64,000 nucleotides of DNA, taken from Paucibacter sp. B2R-40. GTDB lineage: Bacteria; Pseudomonadota; Gammaproteobacteria; Burkholderiales; Burkholderiaceae_C. The translations under genes were made by a program, and so were the position numbers. The stretch is from NCBI RefSeq assembly GCF_025717555.1, contig NZ_JAJIRP010000009.1:186001-250000 (forward strand), read 5' to 3'. Below, in pieces: positions 35,955 through 43,978 of this stretch; the first letter of the stretch is position 1, and each line of letters opens with the position of its first letter. The notes under the pieces are model-generated. The model saw only the letters and a list, made by a program, of their open reading frames with translations. It ran no database searches and had not been told where the DNA came from.

Positions 35955-36962
35955 TCAAGGTTTCGTTTCAATACGGGGCACGACACGTTGGCGATCCAGG
36001 ACAAGGATTTCCAAATCGCGCCTTTGTACCAAAGATTTTTCTTCCAGCACTCGCTCCTCCAGGCGCAGCCGCCCATTGACGATGAAAAAGGCGGAGTTGA
36101 CCGAGGCTCGTTCGGCGGTGACTTGCACGCCCTTGGGGAAAAAATCGGCAGTTTCCTCCAGCTTACTCAAGGGCTTGGCCTGCCGGACTTGCACCAAGCG
36201 TTCTGCGGACGCCAGATCCATGCCGTCGAACAAGGCCGCAATGACCTCGCGCGGCGCGGTGTTCAGATTGACGGGCGTGGCAACCGGCAAGAAGGTGATC
36301 AGCGGGCTCAGTCGCTCGATGGTGTCGGCACTCAGACCGAACCAGGCGAGTTGGGCTATGTTCTTGGGTTGCAAGGGTATTTCGGATTTTTCCCCGCTAG
36401 ATGTCTGCGTATCCGATTCGCTCTTGGCCGCATAGGCACTGCGCAGCTTGCCAATGATCAGCGCAGCCGTGCCGGGCGCTGCACCGGCACTGACGACCAA
36501 GCGTTCCAACACCCGTTGCTCCAAAGGCGGCACAAGCTTGCCGCCCAGCAGATGCCGCAGGTTGTAGCGCGATTGAGCATCTTGCAGACTGCCGGACAAA
36601 AAGGCTTCCGGGCCGTCGTCGGCATTGCTTTTGTCGGCAGCCAAGAAGGTTGACAAGCGCGCTTCGGCCAGCGGCACCGCCCAGACTTCGCCCAAATGGT
36701 CGACGGCTTGCTCGCCACGGCGCTGCGCATCGCGGTCGGCCCGGGCGTCTTCGCGCAGTATCAATCTGGCCCAGTCGAGTGAGCCCTGCAAAATCCAGCT
36801 GGCCTGAGCGCGGGCGCGCTCGGCCGCCTCAATTTGCACCGCGCGATACTGGCGCCATACCATCGCCGAGGCCAGCGTCGCCACCAAGGTGACGATGATC
36901 ATCGCGGTCAGCAAGGCAGCCCCTTGCTGTTGGGCTCGCAGAGGCTGAGTCGTGCGGATCAT
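35955..36962 (-). CDS. gspK: Type II secretion minor pseudopilin GspK
   Basis: Tip pseudopilin of 335 residues, the largest of the minor set. The N-terminal prepilin segment GAALLTAMIIVTLVATLASAM lacks the usual Glu5, as expected for GspK. The inserted alpha domain and the PVNLNTAPREVIAALF helix-hairpin-helix motif are visible. It overlaps gspJ by ATGA. Confidence 0.95.
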   Translation of the reverse strand: MIRTTQPLRAQQQGAALLTAMIIVTLVATLASAMVWRQYRAVQIEAAERARAQASWILQGSLDWARLILREDARADRDAQRRGEQAVDHLGEVWAVPLAEARLSTFLAADKSNADDGPEAFLSGSLQDAQSRYNLRHLLGGKLVPPLEQRVLERLVVSAGAAPGTAALIIGKLRSAYAAKSESDTQTSSGEKSEIPLQPKNIAQLAWFGLSADTIERLSPLITFLPVATPVNLNTAPREVIAALFDGMDLASAERLVQVRQAKPLSKLEETADFFPKGVQVTAERASVNSAFFIVNGRLRLEERVLEEKSLVQRRDLEILVLDRQRVVPRIETKP

Positions 36963-37612
36963 GCTTGCGGCCTCAACTCAACCTGGCGCGTCAACGGCCC
37001 ACCAAAGCCGCTACCCGGGCCGAACTGAAGCAGCATGCGGATACCGCTGGGCAGCGATTGGCGGGGCTTTTCCGGCGCAGCCGCACCCGATGCACCGGAC
37101 GCAGGAGGCGGCGGCGGGACGGTGTCGTCGCTGCCGCTGGACAAGCAATTGCTCCAGCTATTGCCTCGGTAGCAATAGAGCTGCCAACCGGTGACGCCCT
37201 CCAGTGCGCGCACCTGACCCGCGTCTTGAGCCAGCAACTGCGCACCATGTTTGAAATTCTCTTCCAGCGCGCCAACCGTCTGCACGGGCTTGCTTTCCCA
37301 ACGGTTGAGTGCGCCGCCACGCACCACCCAGGCAACCACCTGGATGCCTTGCGGGTGTTGGCGGGTCAGGCGCAGGCTGGCACCATCGAAATTCAAGGCT
37401 TCAACGCTGCCGCTGTCTTGAATGGAGCGTAGGTCTTGCTCCCACTGCGCCAGCACGGTTTGCAGGCGCGCACTTTGGTCCAGGTTGGTCTGCGCGATCT
37501 CGCGGCTCTTGATCAGGGCATCGAGCCCGCGCCAAGCCATCATGGCCATGGTGGACATCACGACCAAGGCAACCAGCACCTCGATCAAGGTAAAACCACG
37601 GGGGCGCTGCAT
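36959..37612 (-). CDS. gspJ: Type II secretion minor pseudopilin GspJ
   Basis: Minor pseudopilin of 217 residues. Prepilin peptidase site at G-F in MQRPRGFTLIEVLVAL, with Glu5 present. The C-terminal part has a Pro/Ala/Ser-rich loop. The ATG at 37612 gives a normal 6-residue leader; the open frame upstream is not prepilin-like. It lies 1 base after the gspI stop codon. Confidence 0.94.
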   Translation of the reverse strand: MQRPRGFTLIEVLVALVVMSTMAMMAWRGLDALIKSREIAQTNLDQSARLQTVLAQWEQDLRSIQDSGSVEALNFDGASLRLTRQHPQGIQVVAWVVRGGALNRWESKPVQTVGALEENFKHGAQLLAQDAGQVRALEGVTGWQLYCYRGNSWSNCLSSGSDDTVPPPPPASGASGAAAPEKPRQSLPSGIRMLLQFGPGSGFGGPLTRQVELRPQA

Positions 37613-37613
37613 G

Positions 37614-37973
37614 TCAGTAACGGCCCATGATGGTCGAGAGCGAGAGCAGCTGATTGCCGGCTTCGTCGCGAATAGCGGCGTCGACGCGACGAAAACTCGG
37701 GTTTGGCGTCGGGCGCACGGTGATCTGGCCCTTATAAGTTTCCCCAAACTGCTCGCAAGTGAAGTCGCTATCGCCGACGCTGGGGAATTGTTTGGACAGC
37801 CGCAACTCGGTCAGCTGGTTTTCGGCGCACCACTGCGCGGCACTGATGGTGCGCAAACGCCCCGCGTTCAAGGTGAGTGCACCGGCGGCCTTGACGCCGG
37901 CGGTCAGGGCAATCGCCACAATGACCAAGGCGACCAAGACTTCGATCAGGGTGAAACCGCGCTGTTGATTCAT
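37614..37973 (-). CDS. gspI: Type II secretion minor pseudopilin GspI
   Basis: Minor pseudopilin of 119 residues with leader MNQQRG and FTLIEVLVALVIVAIAL. The family pattern AAQWCAENQLTELRL is present. It overlaps gspH by ATGA, within the G-H-I-J-K order. Confidence 0.95.
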   Translation of the reverse strand: MNQQRGFTLIEVLVALVIVAIALTAGVKAAGALTLNAGRLRTISAAQWCAENQLTELRLSKQFPSVGDSDFTCEQFGETYKGQITVRPTPNPSFRRVDAAIRDEAGNQLLSLSTIMGRY

Positions 37974-38455
37974 GGTGCCGGCGCAGCGGTCACTTCAAAA
38001 GCCGACATGCCGTCAGTCGTCAAGACGATTTGCTGAGAGCCCAGGCTGAGTTGCAGGCGCTGCGCACCAATCATCGGCTCAGGCCCCAAGCTGATGAAAT
38101 TTGCCCCGGCAATCTGTACGGCGATCGGCTCACCGAGCCAGCGCTGCGGCAATTTGACCCGCTTGGGCAAGCCGACGAATTGGAAGTGGTCGGCACTGTC
38201 CTTTTTGGTCGGTGCCCATTGCACCGGCAGCCCAGCGGCGCGGCTTTCTGCCCGAGCAGTTTCGAACAGCGCGGTCAGGCGCTCTGCCTCGCGCTCCAAC
38301 TGAGCGGCGGCCGGGTCGCGCAGCGACAGGCTGACGGTGGCCGTTGCGATGGCAATCAAGGCCACGACTACCAAAAGCTCGATCAGGGTGAAACCGTACG
38401 CCTCGCGGCGACGGCCGCGTGCATTCACCCAATCACGACCCAGAGCTCGCAACAC
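37970..38455 (-). CDS. gspH: Type II secretion minor pseudopilin GspH
   Basis: Minor pseudopilin of 161 residues from GTG 38455, directly after the gspG stop. The prepilin segment is YGFTLIELLVVVALIAIA. Another GTG at 38428 would shorten the leader from 21 to 12 residues and may be the real start. The C-terminal GspH domain ends in a hydrophobic beta region. Confidence 0.9.
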   Translation of the reverse strand: MLRALGRDWVNARGRRREAYGFTLIELLVVVALIAIATATVSLSLRDPAAAQLEREAERLTALFETARAESRAAGLPVQWAPTKKDSADHFQFVGLPKRVKLPQRWLGEPIAVQIAGANFISLGPEPMIGAQRLQLSLGSQQIVLTTDGMSAFEVTAAPAP

Positions 38456-38914
38456 TTACTGCCAAGAGCCAATATCAGCGTCATTGCCTTCGCCGCCTGC
38501 GCGGCCGTCGGCGCCGAAGCTGTAGACGTCGATCTCGCCCTTGATGCCGGGGTTGGCATATTGATAGGGCTGCTTCCAGGGATCCATCGGCAGCTTCTCG
38601 ACATAAGGCTTCCAGTTTGGTGGCGGCGTGCCGGCAGTGGGCTTGCGCACCAAGGCTTCGAGGCCTTGTTCTGCACTGGGATAGCGCTGGTTGTCGAGCT
38701 TGTACAGCTTCAAGGCCTGCATCAAATTATTGACGTCGGTGCGCGCGGCGGTGACGCGGGCCTCGTCGGCGCGGTCCAGCACATTGGGCACGACCAGCGC
38801 GGCCAATACGCCGATGATGACCAAGACGACCAGCAATTCGATCAAGGTGAAGCCGGCGCTGCGGCGAGTGTCGCGGCTGCGGGGAGTAGATGGCGGCGAG
38901 GCTTGGATATGCAT
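38456..38914 (-). CDS. gspG: Type II secretion major pseudopilin GspG
   Basis: Major pseudopilin of 152 residues. The leader of about 20 residues ends at G-F in SAGFTLIELLVVLVIIGVLA; the family marks YKLDNQRYPSAEQGLEAL, DPWKQPYQY and a calcium-site-like C-terminus (SFGADGRAGGEGNDADIGSW) follow. The ATG at 38914 fits; a longer frame upstream overlaps gspC antisense and is not coding. First gene of the minus-strand operon, divergent from gspC with 66 bases between. Confidence 0.97.
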   Translation of the reverse strand: MHIQASPPSTPRSRDTRRSAGFTLIELLVVLVIIGVLAALVVPNVLDRADEARVTAARTDVNNLMQALKLYKLDNQRYPSAEQGLEALVRKPTAGTPPPNWKPYVEKLPMDPWKQPYQYANPGIKGEIDVYSFGADGRAGGEGNDADIGSWQ

Positions 38915-38980
38915 TTGGGCGTGAGCTTGGAGGGGTGAAGTTGAAGCTACTAACTGCCTACCTGATGAGTGAAGCAGCGG

Positions 38981-39568
38981 ATGAATCATAATCTGCTCAT
39001 GCTTGCACGAATGATTGCTTTTTTGGTGTGGGGTTTGCTCGCCTGTAGCGGCGGCTATTGGCTGATTCAATTGCTGGCCAAACCCATACAGGTACCCAGT
39101 CAGGCGCAGCCGGCGCTGGAGCAGCGCAGTGGTCAAGCCGATTTGACGCGCTTGTTCGGCGCGGCTGCGTCGGTGGTGGCCGAAGCGGCACCGGCGGTCG
39201 AGAGTCGATTCAAACTGCTGGGTGTTGTCGCGCCTAAGAAGGTCGGGGCGAGCCAAGCGGGTGAGGGCGTCGCCTTGATCGCGGTGGACGGTATTGCCCG
39301 CACGGTCCGCGTCGGAGCCTCGGTGGATGGCAATCTGCAATTGTTGTTCGTTGACGGGCGCTCGGCCAGTTTGGGCGAGGCGGGCGTGGTCAGCATGACC
39401 TTGCAAATCAGCCCGCTGGCAGCAGCCGCAACCGGGGCCTTGCCTACGGCGCAGGCTTCGCCGGTGGTGCTGGGCTCTTATGCGCCACCTCCTCCACCTC
39501 AACAGCCGCAGCTGGAAAGTCAACCGCGGCCATTGAATGATCCGTCCGGGCCGCCCAATTCGCGTTAA
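38981..39568 (+). CDS. gspC: Type II secretion protein GspC
   Basis: Inner-membrane protein of 195 residues connecting the platform to the secretin. One membrane helix (about 7-30, MLARMIAFLVWGLLACSGGYW) and a periplasmic homology region (about 60-130, FKLLGVVAPKK and GIARTVRVGASVDGNLQLLFVDG) are present. No PDZ or coiled-coil domain follows; the C-terminus is Pro/Gln-rich. The ATG 38981 was preferred to GTG 38969. It is divergent from the rest of the secretion operon. Confidence 0.88.
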   Translation: MNHNLLMLARMIAFLVWGLLACSGGYWLIQLLAKPIQVPSQAQPALEQRSGQADLTRLFGAAASVVAEAAPAVESRFKLLGVVAPKKVGASQAGEGVALIAVDGIARTVRVGASVDGNLQLLFVDGRSASLGEAGVVSMTLQISPLAAAATGALPTAQASPVVLGSYAPPPPPQQPQLESQPRPLNDPSGPPNSR

Positions 39569-39571
39569 GAC

Positions 39572-40591
39572 TCAAGGCGAGGCTGCATCATGCAGATCGG
39601 TGAGCAGGGCGGCGGCGCTGCGGATCATCGGCCAGGCCAAGGCCGCACCGGTGCCGTCAGCGCTGTCCATGCCCAGTTCCAGCAAAGCCGAGGCATGAAA
39701 CATGGCCAGTGCCTCATCCAGGCCGCGGTGCACATGGCTGCGGCAAAACACCGCAAAGTCGGTGACCGGCGGCGCAATTTTTGCGGCAATTTTCAAGGCC
39801 GCGCAGGCGGTGATGCCGTCGACGATGATGAGGCTGCGCTTGGAGGCGGCCACCAACATGGCGCCTACCATCACGGCAATCTCGAATCCACCAAACGCCG
39901 CTAACACTTCCATCGGGTCGCTGACATCGCGGTGCCGGGCCTGCGCCGCCTGCAAGACATTGAGCAAATGGGCCAGGTCGTCCTGACGCATATCGGGGCC
40001 TGAGATCACAAAGTCACGCAAAGGGCAGTCCATCAAGCGCGCCAACACCAAAGACGCGCTCTCGGCCGAGCCCTGGCCCATGCCGGCGCAGGCCAGCACA
40101 TTGCCGCTGAGCTTGTCGGCAATCTCCATGCCGACGCGCACACCCGCATGGGCTTGCTCCAAAGTCATGGCTGAACTCACTCTTGAGTTGCGCGTGCCGT
40201 GAGCGATCTTGCGGGCTAGCAATTTCGCGTGCGGCGCCAGCGGCTCGGCGATGCCGCAATCGACCAGCACCATCTGCATTCCCTGGATGCGCGCAAAAAC
40301 CGCCAGCGGCAGTCGATTCTGCAGCGCCAGCATGGCTTGCTCGCGCGTGCTGCGGCCCCATTGGCTGCCGATGCCGTCCACGGCCAAGCCGTGATCGGCG
40401 GCAAATACGGCCAATGTCGGATCGCGAAAACGTGGCGTGAGGCTGTTCTGAATCAGACCAAGCCGCACCGCCAGCGGTTCCAACTCACCCAGCCCGCCGG
40501 CAATGGCCGCATGCCGATCAACCCGGTCACGCAGCGCTTTTTCCAACACTGGATTGGCCGTCGGACTGATCAGGGACTGTTGGATGGGCAT
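39572..40591 (-). CDS. CobT-like phosphoribosyltransferase homologue with altered active site
   Basis: Protein of 339 residues clearly related to nicotinate-nucleotide:dimethylbenzimidazole phosphoribosyltransferase (CobT), which makes alpha-ribazole phosphate for cobamide loops. Shared features: AADHGLAVDGIG, VDCGIAEP, AHGTRNS, AFGGFEIAVMVGAML and DGTGAALAWPM. Two key glutamates of Salmonella CobT are changed: the one in GELG reads Gly170 in AGMGQ, and the catalytic one in LGEGSGAAL reads Asp312 in SADGTGAAL. GTG 40612 is an alternative start. No other cobalamin gene is nearby. It may have a different substrate or reduced activity; function uncertain. Confidence 0.75.
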   Translation of the reverse strand: MPIQQSLISPTANPVLEKALRDRVDRHAAIAGGLGELEPLAVRLGLIQNSLTPRFRDPTLAVFAADHGLAVDGIGSQWGRSTREQAMLALQNRLPLAVFARIQGMQMVLVDCGIAEPLAPHAKLLARKIAHGTRNSRVSSAMTLEQAHAGVRVGMEIADKLSGNVLACAGMGQGSAESASLVLARLMDCPLRDFVISGPDMRQDDLAHLLNVLQAAQARHRDVSDPMEVLAAFGGFEIAVMVGAMLVAASKRSLIIVDGITACAALKIAAKIAPPVTDFAVFCRSHVHRGLDEALAMFHASALLELGMDSADGTGAALAWPMIRSAAALLTDLHDAASP

Positions 40592-40685
40592 TGGCGGGCT
40601 GGCGCGCGGCACACGTAGAGGCTGGATTTTGAAGGCGAGGAGGCGTCATGCGCATCCGCACTTGCCCCTGTCGCTGTCAATTCAT

Positions 40686-42278
40686 TTATCCCAGGAATTG
40701 TTTGTAAACCGGGTTGTTGGACTCGTCTACATAGGGGTAGTTCAGTGAGTCCAAAAATGCCCGCAGCGCGGCGTTGTCACCGCGCGGCACCTGAATGCCG
40801 ACCAAAATGCGGCCGTAGTCGGCGCCCTGGTTGCGGTAGTGAAACAGGCTGATATTCCAGTCCGGGTGCATCGAGCTCAAGAAGCGCATCAAGGCCCCTG
40901 GCCGCTCCGGGAAGATGAAACGGTACAGATGCTCATTGCGCGCCAAGTCGGAGCGCCCGCCCACCATATGGCGGATATGCAGCTTGGCCAACTCATCGTC
41001 GGTCAGGTCCAGCGTTTCGAAACCGTGCTTGGCAAAGGTCTTGGCCAGCTTGAGCGACTCTTCGCGTTTTTGGGTGGCGATGCCGACGAAGATGTGAGCC
41101 TTGTTGGCGTCCGAAATTCGGTAATTGAATTCGGTCACGCTGCGTGGCCCCAGCAACTCGCAAAAGCGCTTGAAGCTGCCGCGCTCCTCGGGGATGGTGA
41201 TGGCAAACAACGCCTCGCGGTGCTCGCCCACTTCGGCGCGCTCGGCCACAAAGCGCAGGCGGTCGAAGTTCATATTGGCGCCGCAGGTGATGGCGACAAA
41301 GGTCTGGCCCTTGCAAGCCTGTGCGGCCACATATTGCTTGATCGCCGCGACGCCTAGGGCGCCGGCCGGCTCCAGAATGCTGCGGGTGTCTTCGAACACA
41401 TCTTTGATGGCAGCGCACACCGCATCGGTCTCCACCAGCACAAAGTCGTCCACCAGCTCACGGGTGATGCGAAAGGTTTCTTCGCCCACCAGTTTGACGG
41501 CCGTGCCGTCGGAGAACAGGCCCACGTCGGCGAGCGTGACGCGCTTGCCGGCGCGCACCGAGCGCACCATGGCGTCGGAATCCTTGGTCTGCACGCCGAT
41601 GACCTTGATCTCGGGGCGCAGCGCCTTGATGTAGGCGGCCACGCCTGAGATCAGCCCGCCGCCACCGATGGCGACAAAGACCGCGTCAATCGGTCCTTGA
41701 TGCTGGCGCAAGATCTCCATCGCCACTGTGCCCTGTCCGGCGATCACATCGGGATCATCGAAGGGATGCACAAAAGTCAGTCCTTGCTCGCGCTCCAACT
41801 CCAGCGCGCGGCCAAAGGCGTCGGTGAAGCTGTCGCCGTGCAAAATGACTTCACCGCCGAAGGACAGCACCGCGTCGATCTTGACCTTGGGCGTGGTCAC
41901 GGGCATCACGATCACGGCGCGGCAGCCGAGCTTCTTGGCCGATAGCGCGACGCCTTGTGCGTGGTTGCCGGCCGAAGCGCAGATCACTCCTTTAGCCAGA
42001 GCCTCGGCGCTCAAGTTCACCATTTTGTTGTAGGCGCCGCGCAGCTTGAAGCTGAATACCGGTTGCTCGTCTTCGCGCTTGAGCAAGACCTTGTTGCCCA
42101 ATCGTTTGGACAGGTTCTTGGCGGGTGTTAGCGAAGTCTCAACCGCGACGTCATAGACGCGGGCATTCAGAATTCGCTGTAAATAGCTGTTGTCGCTGGG
42201 AATCAGCGCAGGGAGGGCTGGCTTAGCTGCTGCGGCAGCTTTTGCGGTCCGGGTTCTTGCGGGGGACGGGCCAGCCAT
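40686..42278 (-). CDS. ilvA: Threonine ammonia-lyase, biosynthetic
   Basis: PLP enzyme of 530 residues that converts threonine to 2-oxobutanoate, the first step of isoleucine synthesis. The PLP lysine lies in FSFKLRGAYNKM; the phosphate-binding loop is AIGGGGLISGVA. Two C-terminal ACT-like domains (about 350-530) give isoleucine/valine feedback control. The ATG at 42278 has a GGAG site 6 bases upstream. The 5' region is long, with a promoter at 42541-42570 and a strong terminator at 42400-42432 before the gene, which suggests control in the leader. Confidence 0.97.
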   Translation of the reverse strand: MAGPSPARTRTAKAAAAAKPALPALIPSDNSYLQRILNARVYDVAVETSLTPAKNLSKRLGNKVLLKREDEQPVFSFKLRGAYNKMVNLSAEALAKGVICASAGNHAQGVALSAKKLGCRAVIVMPVTTPKVKIDAVLSFGGEVILHGDSFTDAFGRALELEREQGLTFVHPFDDPDVIAGQGTVAMEILRQHQGPIDAVFVAIGGGGLISGVAAYIKALRPEIKVIGVQTKDSDAMVRSVRAGKRVTLADVGLFSDGTAVKLVGEETFRITRELVDDFVLVETDAVCAAIKDVFEDTRSILEPAGALGVAAIKQYVAAQACKGQTFVAITCGANMNFDRLRFVAERAEVGEHREALFAITIPEERGSFKRFCELLGPRSVTEFNYRISDANKAHIFVGIATQKREESLKLAKTFAKHGFETLDLTDDELAKLHIRHMVGGRSDLARNEHLYRFIFPERPGALMRFLSSMHPDWNISLFHYRNQGADYGRILVGIQVPRGDNAALRAFLDSLNYPYVDESNNPVYKQFLG

Positions 42279-42346
42279 GAAATCTCCGATGCGAAACTGT
42301 TGCGGTGCGGCATGATAAGCGAGGCGCTTGGTGCAGGCGCCGGCAT

Positions 42347-42401
42347 ATGGCGGGCTCTTGGCGGGCCCTTGGCGGGCAATTGGTGCGCAATTGGCGGGCA
42401 A
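42347..42401. repeat. Five degenerate 11-bp tandem repeats in the ilvA leader
   Basis: Units ATGGCGGGCTC, TTGGCGGGCCC, TTGGCGGGCAA, TTGGTGCGCAA and TTGGCGGGCAA follow each other without gaps, with consensus TTGGCGGGCAA. The last unit touches the A-run of the terminator at 42400-42432. Confidence 0.85.
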
Positions 42402-42432
42402 AAAAAAGCCCAAGCTTTTGCAAGCTCGGGCT
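42400..42432 (-). terminator. Intrinsic terminator upstream of ilvA
   Basis: On the minus strand AGCCCGAGCTT pairs with AAGCTTGGGCT (11 pairs, one G-U) around a GCAA tetraloop, followed by eight T. No minus-strand gene ends here: the nearest upstream gene is on the plus strand. It must therefore act within the ilvA leader or end a small RNA. Confidence 0.85.
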
Positions 42433-42433
42433 G

Positions 42434-42534
42434 AATCCACCATGGAGGCGGTGGAGGAGACAATCGGTGCGAAGCAAGCGCTTGGCTGTAAATCAACTGA
42501 AATACCGCTTTAAGACCACTTGCTCATTTCGCTT
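42434..42534 (-). ncRNA. Possible leader RNA or small RNA upstream of ilvA
   Basis: A transcript from the promoter at 42541-42570 ending at the terminator near 42400 would be about 135 bases long; the body before the terminator is given here. No known RNA family is recognised. Only the promoter and terminator support it. Confidence 0.35.
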
Positions 42535-42540
42535 GGGGTG

Positions 42541-42570
42541 ATTTTAGCCGAAAGTTATGCTGCGCTGCAA
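42541..42570 (-). promoter_or_regulatory. Sigma-70-type promoter for the ilvA leader
   Basis: On the minus strand TTGCAG (-35) and TAAAAT (-10) are separated by 18 bases. Transcription would start near 42534, giving an untranslated leader of about 255 bases. Confidence 0.6.
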
Positions 42571-42642
42571 TATTTCCTTGTGAATACTTGAGTTCTTGTG
42601 AAGCATCGCTGCCAAGTTGGCGGCAAAAAATGGAGAGTTTCT

Positions 42643-43065
42643 ATGGAGTGCACGATCAATTGGATGGGCGCAGGTGGTATGGCTTTTGTGGCCGAAACCG
42701 GCAGTGGTCATCTCTTGGCAATGGACGGTGCGCCAGACGGCGGCGGGCGCAACTTGGCGCCGCGACCGATGGAGACTGTGTTGGCCGGCACCGGTGGCTG
42801 CACGGCGTATGACGTGGTCTTGATCCTCAAGCGTGGTCGCCACGACGTGACCGGCTGCCAAGTCAAACTGACTGCGGAGCGGGCGCCGACCGAGCCCAAG
42901 GTGTTCACCGCCATTCACATGCATTTTGTGGTGACCGGGCGCGCGCTCAAGCAAGATGTGGTCGAGCGTGCGGTGGCCTTGTCGCACGAAAAATACTGCT
43001 CCGCCAGCATCATGCTGGGCAAGACGGCCGTGATGACGACTTCGGTGGAGTTGATCGAGTGCTAA
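42643..43065 (+). CDS. OsmC family protein (YhfA-like)
   Basis: Protein of 140 residues with the OsmC/Ohr fold, a family of thiol-dependent peroxidases and related proteins. One cysteine lies in LAGTGGCTAYDVV and the second in SHEKYCSASIML, the two positions expected for redox-active OsmC proteins. The short form without the Ohr N-terminus resembles YhfA. The ATG 42643 has GGAGA 6 bases upstream. Substrate unknown. Confidence 0.9.
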   Translation: MECTINWMGAGGMAFVAETGSGHLLAMDGAPDGGGRNLAPRPMETVLAGTGGCTAYDVVLILKRGRHDVTGCQVKLTAERAPTEPKVFTAIHMHFVVTGRALKQDVVERAVALSHEKYCSASIMLGKTAVMTTSVELIEC

Positions 43066-43082
43066 GCGCCCGAGCGCGCTGA

Positions 43083-43730
43083 CTAAATGTAATGGGCGGT
43101 GCGCGTCATCAGACGTGCGGCCAGCTTCATCAGCTTCTTGATCGGGCTGGGCAATGTCCGCGCCCCTGCAGCAAGGGCCTCCTCGGCGTGGCGTGCCTCT
43201 TCCTCCTTCATTTGGGACACGATGGCGCGCGAGCGCTGATCACTCAGCGGTAAGCGATCTAAATGAGTCGCCAGGTGTTGTTCCACTTGGCGTTCGGTTT
43301 CGACCACAAAACCCAGGCTGACACTATCGCCCGCCATGCCGGCCAGGCTGCCAACGACAAAGGCGCCGCCATACCAGAGCGGGTTCAAGCGGCTGGTGTG
43401 GCTGCCCAACTCATCAATGCGCTGCCGAGTCCAAGCGAGATGATCCATCTCTTCCTTGGCTGCCTGGGCGAAGTGGGCGCGCAATTCGGGGTCGCGGGTC
43501 AGCAGTGCCTGTGATTGATAAAGCGCTTGCGCGCAAATTTCGCCAACGTGATTGACGCGCATCAGCGCACCAGCGAGCCTGCACTCATCTGGAGTCAAGG
43601 TGAAGTCCTGACTCAAGGCCCCGGCCGGTGAGCTGCGAGCGGCTGGCGGTTTGCCGAATACGGTTCTCAATCCATGGTCTGCGCTGGCAAGCAGCGAATC
43701 CAATTTTGAGAGCTCGATTTGGGTTGGCAT
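43083..43730 (-). CDS. coq7: Ubiquinone biosynthesis hydroxylase Coq7
   Basis: Di-iron monooxygenase of 215 residues that hydroxylates 2-polyprenyl-3-methyl-6-methoxy-1,4-benzoquinone, the penultimate step to ubiquinone. Iron ligands lie in NHVGEICAQ, EEMDHLAW, ETERQVEQHL and EEEARHAEEA. This enzyme replaces UbiF in many Burkholderiales. It converges with the OsmC-like gene and is divergent from the porin. Confidence 0.95.
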   Translation of the reverse strand: MPTQIELSKLDSLLASADHGLRTVFGKPPAARSSPAGALSQDFTLTPDECRLAGALMRVNHVGEICAQALYQSQALLTRDPELRAHFAQAAKEEMDHLAWTRQRIDELGSHTSRLNPLWYGGAFVVGSLAGMAGDSVSLGFVVETERQVEQHLATHLDRLPLSDQRSRAIVSQMKEEEARHAEEALAAGARTLPSPIKKLMKLAARLMTRTAHYI

Positions 43731-43816
43731 GGGTGGGACAGGGGACGATGTGGTGGTTCAGTTTAAGAGCGGGCGACCAAATCCAAGCGAATATGACGTT
43801 GTTGTGATGCTTGTTT

Positions 43817-43833
43817 TTTGTTGTGAGTCAACA
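43817..43833. promoter_or_regulatory. Inverted repeat TTGTTG-N5-CAACAA before the first porin
   Basis: A perfect 6-base dyad overlaps a possible -35 (TTGTGA, 43821 region) whose -10 would be TAGTTT 17 bases on. It could be an operator for the porin or the divergent coq7. Weak evidence. Confidence 0.3.
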
Positions 43834-43978
43834 ACGCAAACCCTAGTTTTATCGAGCGTGTCGTCGAAAAGCGGCATTCATCTGGTGCAATACGGCAACT
43901 TCCGATGAAGGGAGTGGGTCCGGCGAGCGCTGAGTGGCGTTTGCAGATCGGCCCTTTTTGAACACTTAGGAGTATCGA

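Larger units (their letters stand above)
42279..42642. other. Intergenic region between ilvA and the OsmC-like gene
   Basis: 364 bases without a convincing gene. It holds, on the minus strand, a sigma-70-type promoter, an intrinsic terminator and 11-bp tandem repeats, all upstream of ilvA. Reading frames here such as the one from 42443 are not peptide leaders rich in Ile, Leu, Val or Thr, apart from a Leu-containing stretch from TTG 42477 that does not stop before ilvA. Confidence 0.6.

Noticed and set aside
38915-39523. Upstream extension of the gspG frame
   Set aside because: It overlaps gspC antisense and reads as a shadow; the prepilin leader needs a start near 38914.
42279-42443. ilvA start at 42443 rather than 42278
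   Set aside because: The extension runs through the terminator hairpin and tandem repeats and has no similarity to IlvA, while ATG 42278 has a good GGAG site.
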